From: Oscillospiraceae bacterium
Lineage (GTDB): Bacteria > Bacillota > Clostridia > Oscillospirales > Ruminococcaceae
DNA: 56,354 nucleotides
Direction: 5' to 3'
Assembly (NCBI GenBank): GCA_022800935.1
Contig: JAAWRH010000027.1
Location: 1 to 56,354 of the forward strand
The first letter of the stretch is position 1; each line of letters starts with the position of its first letter. The notes below the pieces were generated by a model, which was not told the DNA's origin, did no database searches, and worked only from the letters and a program-made list of their open reading frames with translations. Both the position numbers and the translations under genes were made by a program. Shown here piece after piece: positions 41,034 through 49,940 of this stretch.

Positions 41034-42377
41034 ATGCTGTATCGAAAAATTGAATCGCTGATTGAAGCGCACCTGAAATCAAACTCCAAAAGAATCCTTT
41101 TGATTGACGGCGCCCGTCAGGTGGGCAAGACCTATATCATCAACGCAGTGGGAAGAAGGCTTTTTGAAAACTTTATAGAGCTCAACATGGTAGCGGATTC
41201 TCTGGGCGACCGGCTGTTTGCGGACACAAGGACCGTCGAGGACTTCTATCTTCAGGTCAGTATGCTGGCGGGAAACCAAATGAAGCAAAGAGAAAATACC
41301 CTCATCTTTATTGACGAGATTCAAATGTACCCCCATCTGCTTACCCTGCTGAAATTTTTGGCCCAGGACGGACGGTTCACCTATATCGCTAGCGGTTCGC
41401 TGTTAGGTGTCACCCTGTCCCAGACCACCTCCATCCCCATGGGCAGCATCCGCAAGGTACGGATGTTCCCCCTGGATTTTGAGGAATTTTTATACGCAAA
41501 CGGCATAAGCGGGGCCGCCGTTTCCGCCATGGGGCAAAAATTCAAAGGGCTGGAGGCCCTGGACGAGCCGCTGCACCATAAAATGATGGATTTGTTCCGA
41601 AAGTATCTGCTTGTGGGCGGTCTGCCGGATGCGGTGAACTCCTTTGTCGCGGAAAAGAACATCCAGGCGGTCAGGGAAATCCAAGGGGAAATTCACGACT
41701 ATTACGCCGCCGATGCCTCCAAATACGATGAAGAGAGAAAACTGAACATCCGCAGGGTTTACGACCTTATCCCCTCCAACATGGAAAACAAAAAGAAACG
41801 TATGGTTGCCCAGCACATTGAAAATAAAAAGGGCAAAACCTTCAGCGATTACAGCGACGAGTTTGAATACCTCATCAGCGCGGGGATTGCTCTGAACGTC
41901 CAGGCGATTTCCAACCCCGTTTTTCCGCTGCTCCAATCCGCCGGGAAAAATTTGTTGAAGCTTTATCTGAACGATGTGGGTATTCTGACAGGTATCCTTT
42001 ACGGCAATAACATCCGCGCCGTTCTAAACGATGAAAAAAGCGTCAACCTGGGCTCGGTCTATGAAACGGTGGTGGCCAGCGAGCTGATTGCCCACGGCCA
42101 CAGGCTGTTTTATTACGACAACCGCAGCAAGGGGGAGGTTGACTATCTCATTGACGATTACGACAGCCTTTCCGCCGTCCCCATCGAGATAAAATCTGGA
42201 AAGGACTACACTGTTCACAGCGCGCTGAACGCCTTTGTCCAAAACGAGGACTACCATATCAAAAAGGCATTTGTCCTCTCTAACGAGCGTGAGGTTTTCA
42301 CCAAGGGAAAGATTACCTATCTCCCGATTTACTATATTATGTTCTTTACTGTCGATTCAGGGGAAACGCAAATATAG
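41034..42377 (+). CDS. AAA-type ATPase with DUF4143 nuclease-like domain
   Basis: A 447-residue member of the AAA_14/DUF4143 group. Walker A is DGARQVGKTY (residues 25-34) and Walker B LIFIDEIQM (about 91-99). A helical middle follows. The C-terminal domain (LYLNDVGILTG, VYETVVASELIAHGH, YYDNRSKGEVDYLIDD, VPIEIKSGKDY) has the PD-(D/E)xK-like layout of DUF4143, with Glu, Asp and Glu-x-Lys in the right order. These proteins are abundant in gut Clostridia and Bacteroides, and their job is not known; defence or mobile-element roles have been suggested. It has its own strong promoter flanked by repeats, is followed by a terminator, and is slightly AT-richer than its neighbours. Confidence 0.9.
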   Translation: MLYRKIESLIEAHLKSNSKRILLIDGARQVGKTYIINAVGRRLFENFIELNMVADSLGDRLFADTRTVEDFYLQVSMLAGNQMKQRENTLIFIDEIQMYPHLLTLLKFLAQDGRFTYIASGSLLGVTLSQTTSIPMGSIRKVRMFPLDFEEFLYANGISGAAVSAMGQKFKGLEALDEPLHHKMMDLFRKYLLVGGLPDAVNSFVAEKNIQAVREIQGEIHDYYAADASKYDEERKLNIRRVYDLIPSNMENKKKRMVAQHIENKKGKTFSDYSDEFEYLISAGIALNVQAISNPVFPLLQSAGKNLLKLYLNDVGILTGILYGNNIRAVLNDEKSVNLGSVYETVVASELIAHGHRLFYYDNRSKGEVDYLIDDYDSLSAVPIEIKSGKDYTVHSALNAFVQNEDYHIKKAFVLSNEREVFTKGKITYLPIYYIMFFTVDSGETQI

Positions 42378-42396
42378 AACCGTCAATCGCATACAG

Positions 42397-42443
42397 AAAA
42401 CCGGACCGAAAACCACAAAGGGTTCATCGGTCCGGTTTTTTTA
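42397..42443. terminator. Bidirectional terminator
   Basis: AAAACCGGACCGA (42397-42409) pairs with TCGGTCCGGTTTT (42427-42439), with T-runs on both strands. It serves the ATPase gene on the plus strand and the secreted protein gene on the minus strand. Confidence 0.85.
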
Positions 42444-43586
42444 TACGATTTTGGTCAACTCCTGATATAAGCTTCGGAAATCTTCTTTGGTAAAATGATA
42501 GCCGTAGTAGCTGGAATTGGAATGCAGTATCGTCATTTCCTCGGCATAGATGTGGATAAAATCTTCAGAGCCGTCCCTTTTGATGATGCGAATGTAACAT
42601 CCGTCGCCGCCGGGGGTGTTGAAATTCATCTCTTCAGCCATATACTTTCCAACGCCATATACCCGCATAGCCTGTAAAGACTCGCAGAGCCTTTTGATTT
42701 TATATGGAACGGATGTGTCAATGCTGAAGCTGCTTTCCCCAAGGTATCCATATGCGCTGACAGAAGCGATTTCCTCCGTCTTGAGCTTCATCGGCAGGGA
42801 CAGAATATAGGTCGGGTTCTTTTGGGAAATATCCTTTAGCCCCTTCTGCAACCTATCGCATTCGCCCTTTTGCAGGAAATATGTAACGCTGTAGCCCATA
42901 TCCGTGGATCTGATGGACAGGGAATCCTCTCCGTTATCCCCAAAATCAATCCGATGGCTCACTCCAGTATTAAATTCCAGAAGCAGTGGTTTCCCACCCG
43001 TAGGGGGATTTTTATGGTCCTCCGGCTGGGTTGTTATCCTTTTGGTTTCGTCCACCTTCAGGGATTTCAGGAGACTGGCAGCTTCCGATAATGCCCACCG
43101 TTCATCGGTCCGAAATCCCCAAGCCTTTGAAACGGAGCCACTATAACTCATCTCTGTTATCTTGTCCGCACTCATAAACACCAACCACTGAACCCGTCCC
43201 GGAGAGGCAGCATTGTTATTTTTGCACAGGGTCAGCAGTTCCTTTTCCTGGCTGTCGATGTAGATTTCATGCTTGCCATTTTTCGTCACCAGCAGAAAGC
43301 CGCCCTCCTTGGCCCCCTTCGGCGCTTTGGTTTTGCCCGATTCCAGCAGCTTAATCAGCAGCGAAAGCTGTTTGGAGTCGGTAATTTTATGATAGGTATG
43401 CTTTTGGGGATTGTATGTATATGACTCCAATACCTCCGAACCAAAGTAGGTTACAGCGTTTTTGGCAGTTACACCGGATTGTACTGCCTGGGGTACAGTG
43501 TTAAAAGATATTGCCTGTACTGGGAACGCGGTAAGGACAGCCGCAGCCACCGCTGCCGCAAGGTATGACAGTTTTTTCAGTTTCAT
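42441..43586 (-). CDS. Secreted paralog of the BlaR1 C-terminal domain
   Basis: A 381-residue protein with a signal peptide (KKLSYLAAAVAAAVLTAFPV, cleavage near AQA-type VQA). From residue 46 on it matches the C-terminal domain of the neighbouring BlaR1-like protein over its whole length: TYFGSEVLESYTYNP, the near-identical YIDSQEKELLTLC with KNNNAA, QWLVFM, LEFNTGVSHR, SSTDM-like IRSTDMGYSV and the final YYGYHFTKEDFRSLYQE. The domain is unknown to me. Exported without a lipobox, it may compete for or present the same signal. AGGAGG precedes the ATG, and it starts 24 bp after the BlaR1-like stop, so it is the third gene of the blaI-type operon. Confidence 0.75.
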   Translation of the reverse strand: MKLKKLSYLAAAVAAAVLTAFPVQAISFNTVPQAVQSGVTAKNAVTYFGSEVLESYTYNPQKHTYHKITDSKQLSLLIKLLESGKTKAPKGAKEGGFLLVTKNGKHEIYIDSQEKELLTLCKNNNAASPGRVQWLVFMSADKITEMSYSGSVSKAWGFRTDERWALSEAASLLKSLKVDETKRITTQPEDHKNPPTGGKPLLLEFNTGVSHRIDFGDNGEDSLSIRSTDMGYSVTYFLQKGECDRLQKGLKDISQKNPTYILSLPMKLKTEEIASVSAYGYLGESSFSIDTSVPYKIKRLCESLQAMRVYGVGKYMAEEMNFNTPGGDGCYIRIIKRDGSEDFIHIYAEEMTILHSNSSYYGYHFTKEDFRSLYQELTKIV

Positions 43587-43610
43587 ATAAATTCATCCTC
43601 CTGCTCAAAG

Positions 43611-46600
43611 CTACTTGATTACCTGATACATTTTTTCCCAAATCTCCCGGTGGTCCACCTGATAAAAGGCATATCCCTCATATGTTTCTCCTCTGCCGAA
43701 AACGTCCAGCCTTCCGTCCCGATCACGCATTAGCCAGCTCTCTGAACCATCCTTAAACTTAATAGACAGGTCAAAGCCATTATATGAACCGGTATTCGGA
43801 TTTCCATCCGGGTCTTCATATATGATCTGTTCTCCTGTCATATATATTTCAGAGGTACGCATTATCTCACAGATTTTTCTAATCTTTTCAGGTTCTTTGC
43901 CCGAATAACTAAACGATTCTTCTTCCCATAGTAGGCCCAGTTGTATGGATTCTACCTCCTCCGATTCGGCCTTTAAAGGCACAGAGCGTATCGGAGCAGG
44001 CTTTTTCTCGTAAACCTGACGCATTCTGCGGAGCAGATTGTCATATTCCCCCTTTGGGAGCTGATAGTGAAGGGCAAAACGCATATCGCTGGAATAGATG
44101 CCAAGTCTGTTTTCCCTAAGCTCCACCCGATACGAAACCCCTGTATTAAAGCGAATGGAACACACGCTGTAGTCGCCTGTATTAGGGCCGCCGCCGTCTG
44201 TATCCCGCTCCACCTGGGTTTCGGTGCCGTTATCAGTTTTTATCCCTTTCAGGATGCCGGAAGCCTCTAAAACCGCCTGATCCTCCCCTGTCCAGAAGGC
44301 CCAGGAGTCTCTGCCCTGCTCTGATTCAAACTTAATGTCATCTATCTTCTCCGGATTCATAAACACCAGCCACTGAATCAGCCCCGGCTGGGCGGCGTTG
44401 TTGTTCCTGCAAAGGGTCAGCAGCTCCTTTTCCTGGCTGTCGATGTATATCTCCTCCCTGCCGGTGGAGGTCAGCAGCAGGAAGCCCCCTTCGCTCCCGT
44501 CCTTCGGGGCCGCCGTCTTGCCGGATTCCAGCAGGTTCAGCGCAGTCTCCAGCTGTTTCCGGTCGTCGATTTTGTGGTAGGTATACCCCGCGGGGTTGTA
44601 GCTGTACGCCTCCAATACCTCCGCTCCAAAGTAGGTCAGGGGTTTCTCTGGTGCAGCTGGGACCTGGCTGGAGACCGGCTCCGTTGGCAGGACGGTTTCG
44701 GCCGGAACCACAGGGGGTTCCTTGGGGGCGGCCACAAAATCCTCCCATTCCTCATAGGTACACTTGGTCAGGTCAATCCTCCGCTGCTCCTCCCCGGAGG
44801 TATCACCATCGGTCAGGTAGGCGTATTCAAGCGCCCCGCCGGGCTCCATAGCCCCCACCAGGATAAACAGGTTTTCTTCATCCTCCACCGGATAGGACAC
44901 AATATAAATCCCGCTTCCCACGTCGCCGCTGTCGGCATAGCCTTCAAAGTCCTCCCAGGTCAAAGGCTGCCCGCCCTGGGCCTTTTTCACAAGGGCTCCT
45001 GTATCACCCAGGCTGATTTCCGGGCGCTTCTCCTCCATGGTCAGCTCCACCGGCTCCGGCGGGATATCCCCGCTCCTGTTAGCAATCTCCTTTTTGTCCA
45101 GATAGCCCATCAGGCTGTCATAGGTTTCCTGGGATATCTGGGAGCGGTAGTCCATGGGATGCTCCACATAGTATTTTCCGTCCTCCTGATACACAAAGTA
45201 TACCCGGAACCCCCCTTCCCCGATCTCCACCCGCAGGAATTCCTCTGCCTCCGGGTATTGGCGGGTACACTCCTGCGTATCGTAGGAGTTGAGCAGCAGG
45301 GAGGGAAGCTGCATATTCACAAAGCTGTTATACAGGGCGTTGTGCTGCACCGCCGCCCCTGTGCGGTAAAGGGTAAAGGTGGAGACATACTCGTCCATAG
45401 AGTCCATATCCAGCGCCACATAGGTTCCCGGTCCGCCGTCCCGGTCATATTCAATCGCCTGATAGCCGATATTGAGCCATTCCCCCGGCTGAACGTCATC
45501 CAGCCAGTTGCCCTTTTTCTCGTCGTTGCGGCGGATAAAGACCTCTGTTCCGGCCTCCCCCGCCGGGCAGTCGGTGATGATGCGGCCGGAGATGACGCCG
45601 TCCTTCTCCTCAATAACCTCCGCCTGGAGGTTGGAGTAGACCACCGCCTCCGCCTGGGGGACATTTCTCCGGGGAGAGGCCATACATATCACCACCGCCG
45701 CGATACAGAGGACCGCGGCAATTCCAATGACAATCAATGCCGGTTTCTTATATTTCAAGATATTCTGCACCCTTTCCTTAGGCGAATTCTCCCCGAAGGC
45801 CAGCGGGCTTCCCACAATTTTGCGCCCCACCGCCAGGTTCAGAATCGAGCGGCTGTAGTCCGCGCTGATATCGGTACCCATCTTCTTCAGCACCGCCTCA
45901 TCGCAGGCGAATTCCATCTGGGCGGCTGCGATTTTCTGAAAGCTCCACACAAAGGGGTTGAACCAGTGGACACATAGGGAGAGATAATACAGTATCTTGA
46001 CCAGATGGTCCCCCCGGCGGATGTGGGTTCGCTCGTGGAGGAGGATATAGTCCATTTCCCCCTCCCGAATGGTCAGGGGCAGGTAAATTTTCGGGCGAAC
46101 CACCCCGCAGACAAAGGGGCCCGGTATCCGGTCAGAGAAGTAGACGTTATTCCCCAGCTGCGGGCATTTTACCGCATCGGCAATCTTACGCTTCAGCATC
46201 CAGTAAGAGATGATTCCGTAGCCCGCCATTCCCAGGAAGCCCGCCAGCCATATCCACAGCAGCAGGGGTATCTTCTTTTCGGAGGCTTTTTCGGCGGGGA
46301 CAGTGCTGTCCGGCTTGGTGATGACCACAGGGATACTGATGATGTTATCGTCCTGTGGAATCACCCCTGCCTCCACGGCGCGGTCAAAGGCGGGATCTCC
46401 CTGGATGTGGACCTCATAATCCCCCACCGGGGAATCCGGGGTCCGCTGCACCAGGTTCACCGCGCTTTCCACCGGAGAGAGGCGGAACAACCCAAACGGA
46501 AGCGGTATCCCCGCCGGGCAGAGCAGACGCACCGCCACCACCAGACACATGAGGGCAGACATCCTCTTGGGGGCCTTCAGCCAATCCAGAATGACCAGCA

Positions 46601-46676
46601 GCAGGCAGACCACCAGCAGGGTCAGCGTCCCGAACAGGGACATTTTAGCGATGGCTATAAACAATTCTGACGCCAT
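43611..46676 (-). CDS. BlaR1-like M56 membrane peptidase with novel C-terminal sensor domain
   Basis: A 1021-residue protein. Residues 1-330 are the BlaR1/MecR1 antirepressor region: four membrane segments, the zinc site LLHERTHIRRGDH (His214, Glu215, His218) and a last helix at about 307-330 (ALIVIGIAAVLCIAAVVICM). The outside part has no penicillin-binding SxxK domain. It comprises an unfamiliar module (about 340-660, with ESVLDVD-like calcium-type loops not evident) and a second module from residue 681 to the end that is paralogous to the adjacent secreted protein. The open frame starts at 46733, but GGGGG before ATG 46676 (MASELF) decides the start. On sensing a signal it should cut the BlaI-type repressor. 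Confidence 0.86.
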   Translation of the reverse strand: MASELFIAIAKMSLFGTLTLLVVCLLLVILDWLKAPKRMSALMCLVVAVRLLCPAGIPLPFGLFRLSPVESAVNLVQRTPDSPVGDYEVHIQGDPAFDRAVEAGVIPQDDNIISIPVVITKPDSTVPAEKASEKKIPLLLWIWLAGFLGMAGYGIISYWMLKRKIADAVKCPQLGNNVYFSDRIPGPFVCGVVRPKIYLPLTIREGEMDYILLHERTHIRRGDHLVKILYYLSLCVHWFNPFVWSFQKIAAAQMEFACDEAVLKKMGTDISADYSRSILNLAVGRKIVGSPLAFGENSPKERVQNILKYKKPALIVIGIAAVLCIAAVVICMASPRRNVPQAEAVVYSNLQAEVIEEKDGVISGRIITDCPAGEAGTEVFIRRNDEKKGNWLDDVQPGEWLNIGYQAIEYDRDGGPGTYVALDMDSMDEYVSTFTLYRTGAAVQHNALYNSFVNMQLPSLLLNSYDTQECTRQYPEAEEFLRVEIGEGGFRVYFVYQEDGKYYVEHPMDYRSQISQETYDSLMGYLDKKEIANRSGDIPPEPVELTMEEKRPEISLGDTGALVKKAQGGQPLTWEDFEGYADSGDVGSGIYIVSYPVEDEENLFILVGAMEPGGALEYAYLTDGDTSGEEQRRIDLTKCTYEEWEDFVAAPKEPPVVPAETVLPTEPVSSQVPAAPEKPLTYFGAEVLEAYSYNPAGYTYHKIDDRKQLETALNLLESGKTAAPKDGSEGGFLLLTSTGREEIYIDSQEKELLTLCRNNNAAQPGLIQWLVFMNPEKIDDIKFESEQGRDSWAFWTGEDQAVLEASGILKGIKTDNGTETQVERDTDGGGPNTGDYSVCSIRFNTGVSYRVELRENRLGIYSSDMRFALHYQLPKGEYDNLLRRMRQVYEKKPAPIRSVPLKAESEEVESIQLGLLWEEESFSYSGKEPEKIRKICEIMRTSEIYMTGEQIIYEDPDGNPNTGSYNGFDLSIKFKDGSESWLMRDRDGRLDVFGRGETYEGYAFYQVDHREIWEKMYQVIK

Positions 46677-46695
46677 TTTCGGTTTCCCCCTTTGC

Positions 46696-47079
46696 TCAGC
46701 GGTCCTTTTCCCGCTTGGACTGATAAAGGTCAATCATATCCCTGATCTCCTGGGCCTCGGCGTCGGAGATGCCCTGTTCCCCCAAAAAGGCGGCGATGAA
46801 CTGGGGCAGGGAGCCGCCGAAGGCCTTGTCCAAAACCACCTGGCCCTCCTGGCGCTGGACCTCCTCCCTCTTGTCGATGGAGGTGACAATGGCGGACTCG
46901 TTCTGGAGGACGCCTTTATTGCAGAGCTTTTTCAAAACGGTATAGGTTGTGGTGCGCTTCCAGCCCAGACTCTCCTGACAGAGCTTACACAGCTCGCCGG
47001 ACTGGACGGGCTCGTTCTCCCAGACGATGGAGAGAAGACGGTACTCGGAATCGAACAATTTCTGATCTTGTTCCATCAT
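46696..47079 (-). CDS. BlaI/MecI/CopY-family repressor
   Basis: A 127-residue winged-helix repressor. DNA-binding part: DSEYRLLSIVWENEPVQSGE, then GWKRTTTYTVLKKLCNKGVL, the classic recognition helix (TTxYTxLxKL). The C-terminal helices dimerise. The family's cleavage site for BlaR1 lies in this region. It is 19 bp before the BlaR1-like gene and directly behind a palindromic operator that overlaps the promoter, so it controls its own operon. The start is probably the second residue ATG of a double ATG. Confidence 0.94.
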   Translation of the reverse strand: MMEQDQKLFDSEYRLLSIVWENEPVQSGELCKLCQESLGWKRTTTYTVLKKLCNKGVLQNESAIVTSIDKREEVQRQEGQVVLDKAFGGSLPQFIAAFLGEQGISDAEAQEIRDMIDLYQSKREKDR

Positions 47080-47134
47080 GACACTTCCTCGCTGTTAAAA
47101 ATTGACTGTTGATATTTGTCCTGTCTTTTGTTCT

Positions 47135-47168
47135 CTTTTAGTCTATCACAATAGACTAAAAGAGTCAA
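47135..47168 (-). promoter_or_regulatory. Promoter with overlapping BlaI-type operator
   Basis: CTTTTAGTCTAT (47135-47146) and ATAGACTAAAAG (47151-47162) form a perfect 12-bp-arm palindrome. On the minus strand -35 TTGACT (plus 47163-47168) and -10 TAGACT (plus 47140-47145) are 17 bases apart, so the palindrome covers the spacer and -10. This is a direct-blocking layout for the BlaI-type repressor 56 bp downstream. Confidence 0.88.
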
Positions 47169-47267
47169 GGGGTTTTTGAGGGTTTTAATCATTCTTTTCA
47201 GTAACGGGGGAAGTAAATTTCAGTTGATTCTGTCAAGCGGGTATACAGCATCTGGATATGCCCATAC

Positions 47268-47729
47268 ATGGGCGAGGACTATATAAAGCACATCCATCTG
47301 GCCAGTGAAGATATATTGGGCAGGCATCCGTTAGAGGGGACGCTGGACCTGCTGAACATCATGTTTGTAGGTTTAAAGGATCAGCTGGCAGAGAAGGATG
47401 AGAAATACAGGCTGCACCGGCTGCTGGGGGCGCTGCTATCAGAAAATCTGAACCCGAAAGAAAAGCTGACAATTATGAACGAAGAGTATGAAATACCAAT
47501 TGAGCAGAACATCAGAAAAGAGGTTGATGAAATGTATACCATGACTCAGTATATTAAGGAAAAATGGCAGAACAAAGGATGGAACGAAGGTCGTAACGAG
47601 CTAGACGTTGAGTACATTCTGGGTATGCACCAAAACGGCCTTACCCTGGAACAAATAGCCAATATATCCAAAAAGACAATAAAAGAAGTGGAGAGTATTT
47701 TAAAGGACAAAAAGCCGTTACTTTCCTAA
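47268..47729 (+). pseudogene. C-terminal remnant of an Rpn/PD-(D/E)xK-type transposase
   Basis: A 153-residue frame whose text (LNIMFVGLKDQLAEKDEKYR, LTIMNEEYEIPIEQNIRKEV, MYTMTQYIKEKWQNKGWNEG, LTLEQIANISKKTIKEVESI) looks like the C-terminal half of recombination-promoting nuclease/putative transposase proteins of about 300 residues. The nuclease half is absent, and no ribosome site precedes the ATG at 47268. It is AT-rich compared with its surroundings. I read it as a decayed mobile-element gene. Confidence 0.65.
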
Positions 47730-47777
47730 TAAATCAGTCAAACAGGAGTATTCTTTAGAACATTGAACAGAATAAAT

Positions 47778-47824
47778 AAACCAGCCATGAACGTCTGAAA
47801 TAACGTCCATGGCTGGTTTTTTAT
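47778..47824. terminator. Bidirectional terminator
   Basis: AAACCAGCCATG (47779-47789 region) pairs with CATGGCTGGTTT (47808-47819) with an inner ACGT pair; T-run on the plus strand, A-rich on the other. It ends the ydcF transcript on the minus strand and any plus-strand transcript of the transposase remnant. Confidence 0.75.
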
Positions 47825-48597
47825 TCCCCAAAAATCCAAAGATGCACAATCCCCAGGTATTCCCTCACAACATACGCCGGAACCAGATAAAAGGAGGTGG
47901 GGGCGTAGCGGTTGTAAAAATCAATCCCCAGGCCCTTGGCCATCAGCGCCGCCCGGCACTGGTGATAGCCGTTGGTGACAATGGTCATGGTCTCCGGCCA
48001 CCCGGCCTCCGCTATGACCTGGCGGGAGAAGATCAGGTTTTCCCTGGTGCTGGTGGAGCGGCTCTCCTCCCGGATACGCTCCGGGGCGATTCCCTTTCCA
48101 ATCAGGTATTCCCGCATGATATGGCTTTCGGTGAACTGTTCGTCCGGCCCCTGTCCCCCCGACACCACACAGTTCAGGGAGGGGTCCTTTTCCAGCACCC
48201 GCAGGGCGCTGTCCAGCCGCTGGCGGAGCATCACCGTGGGCCGGTCCCCGTTGATTTTACACCCCAGCACCACCAGGGTGGTTTCGGCATCCTTTGGCGG
48301 GTAGTGAAAGAAGGCATACCACACAATCATCACCGTCAAAAACAGCGCAAACGCAACTCCTACAAGAACCAGCCCGTAGGCGGCCCGCTCTATTTTGTGC
48401 CAATGCCTTCCAAACAGCTTTTGAAACAAAGCCTCCTGCCGGAGAAGCAGAAGAAAAGCTCCCCCCAGCAGCAGCGCCCAAATGCCCTCGCTCCGCCAAA
48501 TTCCGTGGGTGACAATGGGCAGTATCCCACAGATGACCATAACAATCCCCAGATACAGGCAAAACCTGCGCATAAATGTATCAAAAAGATTCAGCAT
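47821..48597 (-). CDS. YdcF/DUF218-family membrane protein
   Basis: A 258-residue protein. Three or four N-terminal membrane helices (about 10-100) precede a DUF218 domain: LVVLGCKINGDRPTVMLRQR, CVVSGGQGPDEQFTES, ESRSTSTRENLIFS and TIVTNGYHQCRA. DUF218 members such as YdcF, SanA and ElyC act around the cell envelope; one is involved in undecaprenyl carrier maintenance. AAAGGAG precedes the ATG, 16 bp after folC, and the gene is the last of that operon. Confidence 0.88.
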   Translation of the reverse strand: MLNLFDTFMRRFCLYLGIVMVICGILPIVTHGIWRSEGIWALLLGGAFLLLLRQEALFQKLFGRHWHKIERAAYGLVLVGVAFALFLTVMIVWYAFFHYPPKDAETTLVVLGCKINGDRPTVMLRQRLDSALRVLEKDPSLNCVVSGGQGPDEQFTESHIMREYLIGKGIAPERIREESRSTSTRENLIFSRQVIAEAGWPETMTIVTNGYHQCRAALMAKGLGIDFYNRYAPTSFYLVPAYVVREYLGIVHLWIFGE

Positions 48598-48613
48598 TGG
48601 TTTCTCCTTTGAC

Positions 48614-49918
48614 TTATTTGCAGATGCTGTTCTCCCGAAGCAGTGCGAGAACGGCGTCCCTCATGTCGGTTGCCAGGTACAGCGAACCGCAGATGACGAT
48701 GGTTCCCTTTTCTCCGGTCAGCTCCGCCGCCCGCAGCCAGCTCTGCCGGAAGCCGTCCCCCAGCTCCACCCTTTGGCATACCTCCCCCGCCAGCTTGGCC
48801 AGCTCCTCTTTGGGCAGGGCGCGGTACTCCAGGCTGGGGGTCACAGCAATGACCGCATCCGCAAGGGCGGCCAGCCTTCTTACCACCTTTTGGCAGTCCT
48901 TGTCCCCCATCATCCCCATAATCAGTACCAGCGGCCTGTCCTTTAAAATATCTTTAATCACTGCCTCCAGCGCCTCCGCGCCGTTGTCGTTGTGGGCGCC
49001 GTCCACAATGGTAAGGGGATTTTTGCAGAGGATTTCGGTCCTGGCGGGGAATTTGACCGCCCCGATGCCCCGGACGATCTGCTCGTCCGAAACACGGAAG
49101 CCCGCCCCCCGTATGGCGCGGACCGTTTCAATGACGTTGATGGCATTGCACACCTGGTGCTGCCCCAGAAGCGGGAGACGGATTGTCAGGCTGTTATAGG
49201 TGAAAACAGTCCCATTGATATCCTGCCGCAGGATATCGGCGTGGCGAAAGTTGCCCTGAATCAGCGTGCTGCCGTTTTCGGCGCACTTTTCCATAATGAC
49301 CGCCAGTGCTCCGGGGTCCACGCCGGGGTAAACGCAGACGGGACATTTCCCCTTTATGATGCCCGCTTTTTGGGCGGCTATCTCCTCCACCGTGTTCCCC
49401 AGCATATTGGTGTGGTCCAAGCCGATGTTGGCAATCACCGCTGCCAGGGGCTCCCGGATGATATTGGTGCTGTCCTTCAGACCGCCGATCCCCACCTCCA
49501 GGCAGACCACATCGCATTTCTGCTCCACAAAGTAGACAAAGCCGATTGCCGTCACCACCTCAAACTGTACCGGGCCATCCCCCTCCTCATACATCCGGTC
49601 AATGACAGGCTTTATCTTCTGAACAATCCGCACTAACTCCTCCTTGGGAATCATCTCCCCGCCAATCTGAATCCGCTCCCGGAACTCCAGCACATAGGGA
49701 GAGACGAACATCCCTGCCCTGTACCCGGCGCAGGTCAGGATGGAATTGAGCATGGCGGTTGTGGAGCCCTTTCCATTGGTTCCGGTAATGTGGATGTAAG
49801 AGAGCCTGTCCTGAGGATTGCCCAAAAGCTCCATAAAGCGCCGCATACGGCTTAGGCCCTTGATATCGCTCCGATGGCGCAGGTTGATAATATAGTCAAC
49901 GGTCTGTTCAAAGTTCAT
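48614..49918 (-). CDS. folC: Folylpolyglutamate synthase / dihydrofolate synthase
   Basis: A 434-residue Mur-ligase-like enzyme that adds glutamate to folates. The ATP loop is HITGTNGKGSTTAML (about 42-56), with GxxxSPYVLEFRERI, the omega-loop region, FEVVTAIGFVYF, LEVGIGGLKDSTN, LDHTNMLGNTVEEIA and DGAHNDNGAEAL. All family motifs are intact and the length is standard. GAGAGGCGG precedes the ATG. It is the middle gene of a minus-strand trio with a membrane protein upstream and ydcF downstream. Confidence 0.96.
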   Translation of the reverse strand: MNFEQTVDYIINLRHRSDIKGLSRMRRFMELLGNPQDRLSYIHITGTNGKGSTTAMLNSILTCAGYRAGMFVSPYVLEFRERIQIGGEMIPKEELVRIVQKIKPVIDRMYEEGDGPVQFEVVTAIGFVYFVEQKCDVVCLEVGIGGLKDSTNIIREPLAAVIANIGLDHTNMLGNTVEEIAAQKAGIIKGKCPVCVYPGVDPGALAVIMEKCAENGSTLIQGNFRHADILRQDINGTVFTYNSLTIRLPLLGQHQVCNAINVIETVRAIRGAGFRVSDEQIVRGIGAVKFPARTEILCKNPLTIVDGAHNDNGAEALEAVIKDILKDRPLVLIMGMMGDKDCQKVVRRLAALADAVIAVTPSLEYRALPKEELAKLAGEVCQRVELGDGFRQSWLRAAELTGEKGTIVICGSLYLATDMRDAVLALLRENSICK

Positions 49919-49940
49919 TTTTATTGCCGCCTCTCTAAGG

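Noticed and set aside
44574-45977. 467-codon plus-strand open frame
   Set aside because: Antisense to the BlaR1-like gene; no ribosome site, and His/Arg/Gly-rich shadow composition.
43611-46676. Beta-lactam-sensing BlaR1
   Set aside because: The outside part lacks a penicillin-binding SxxK domain, so the signal must be something else.
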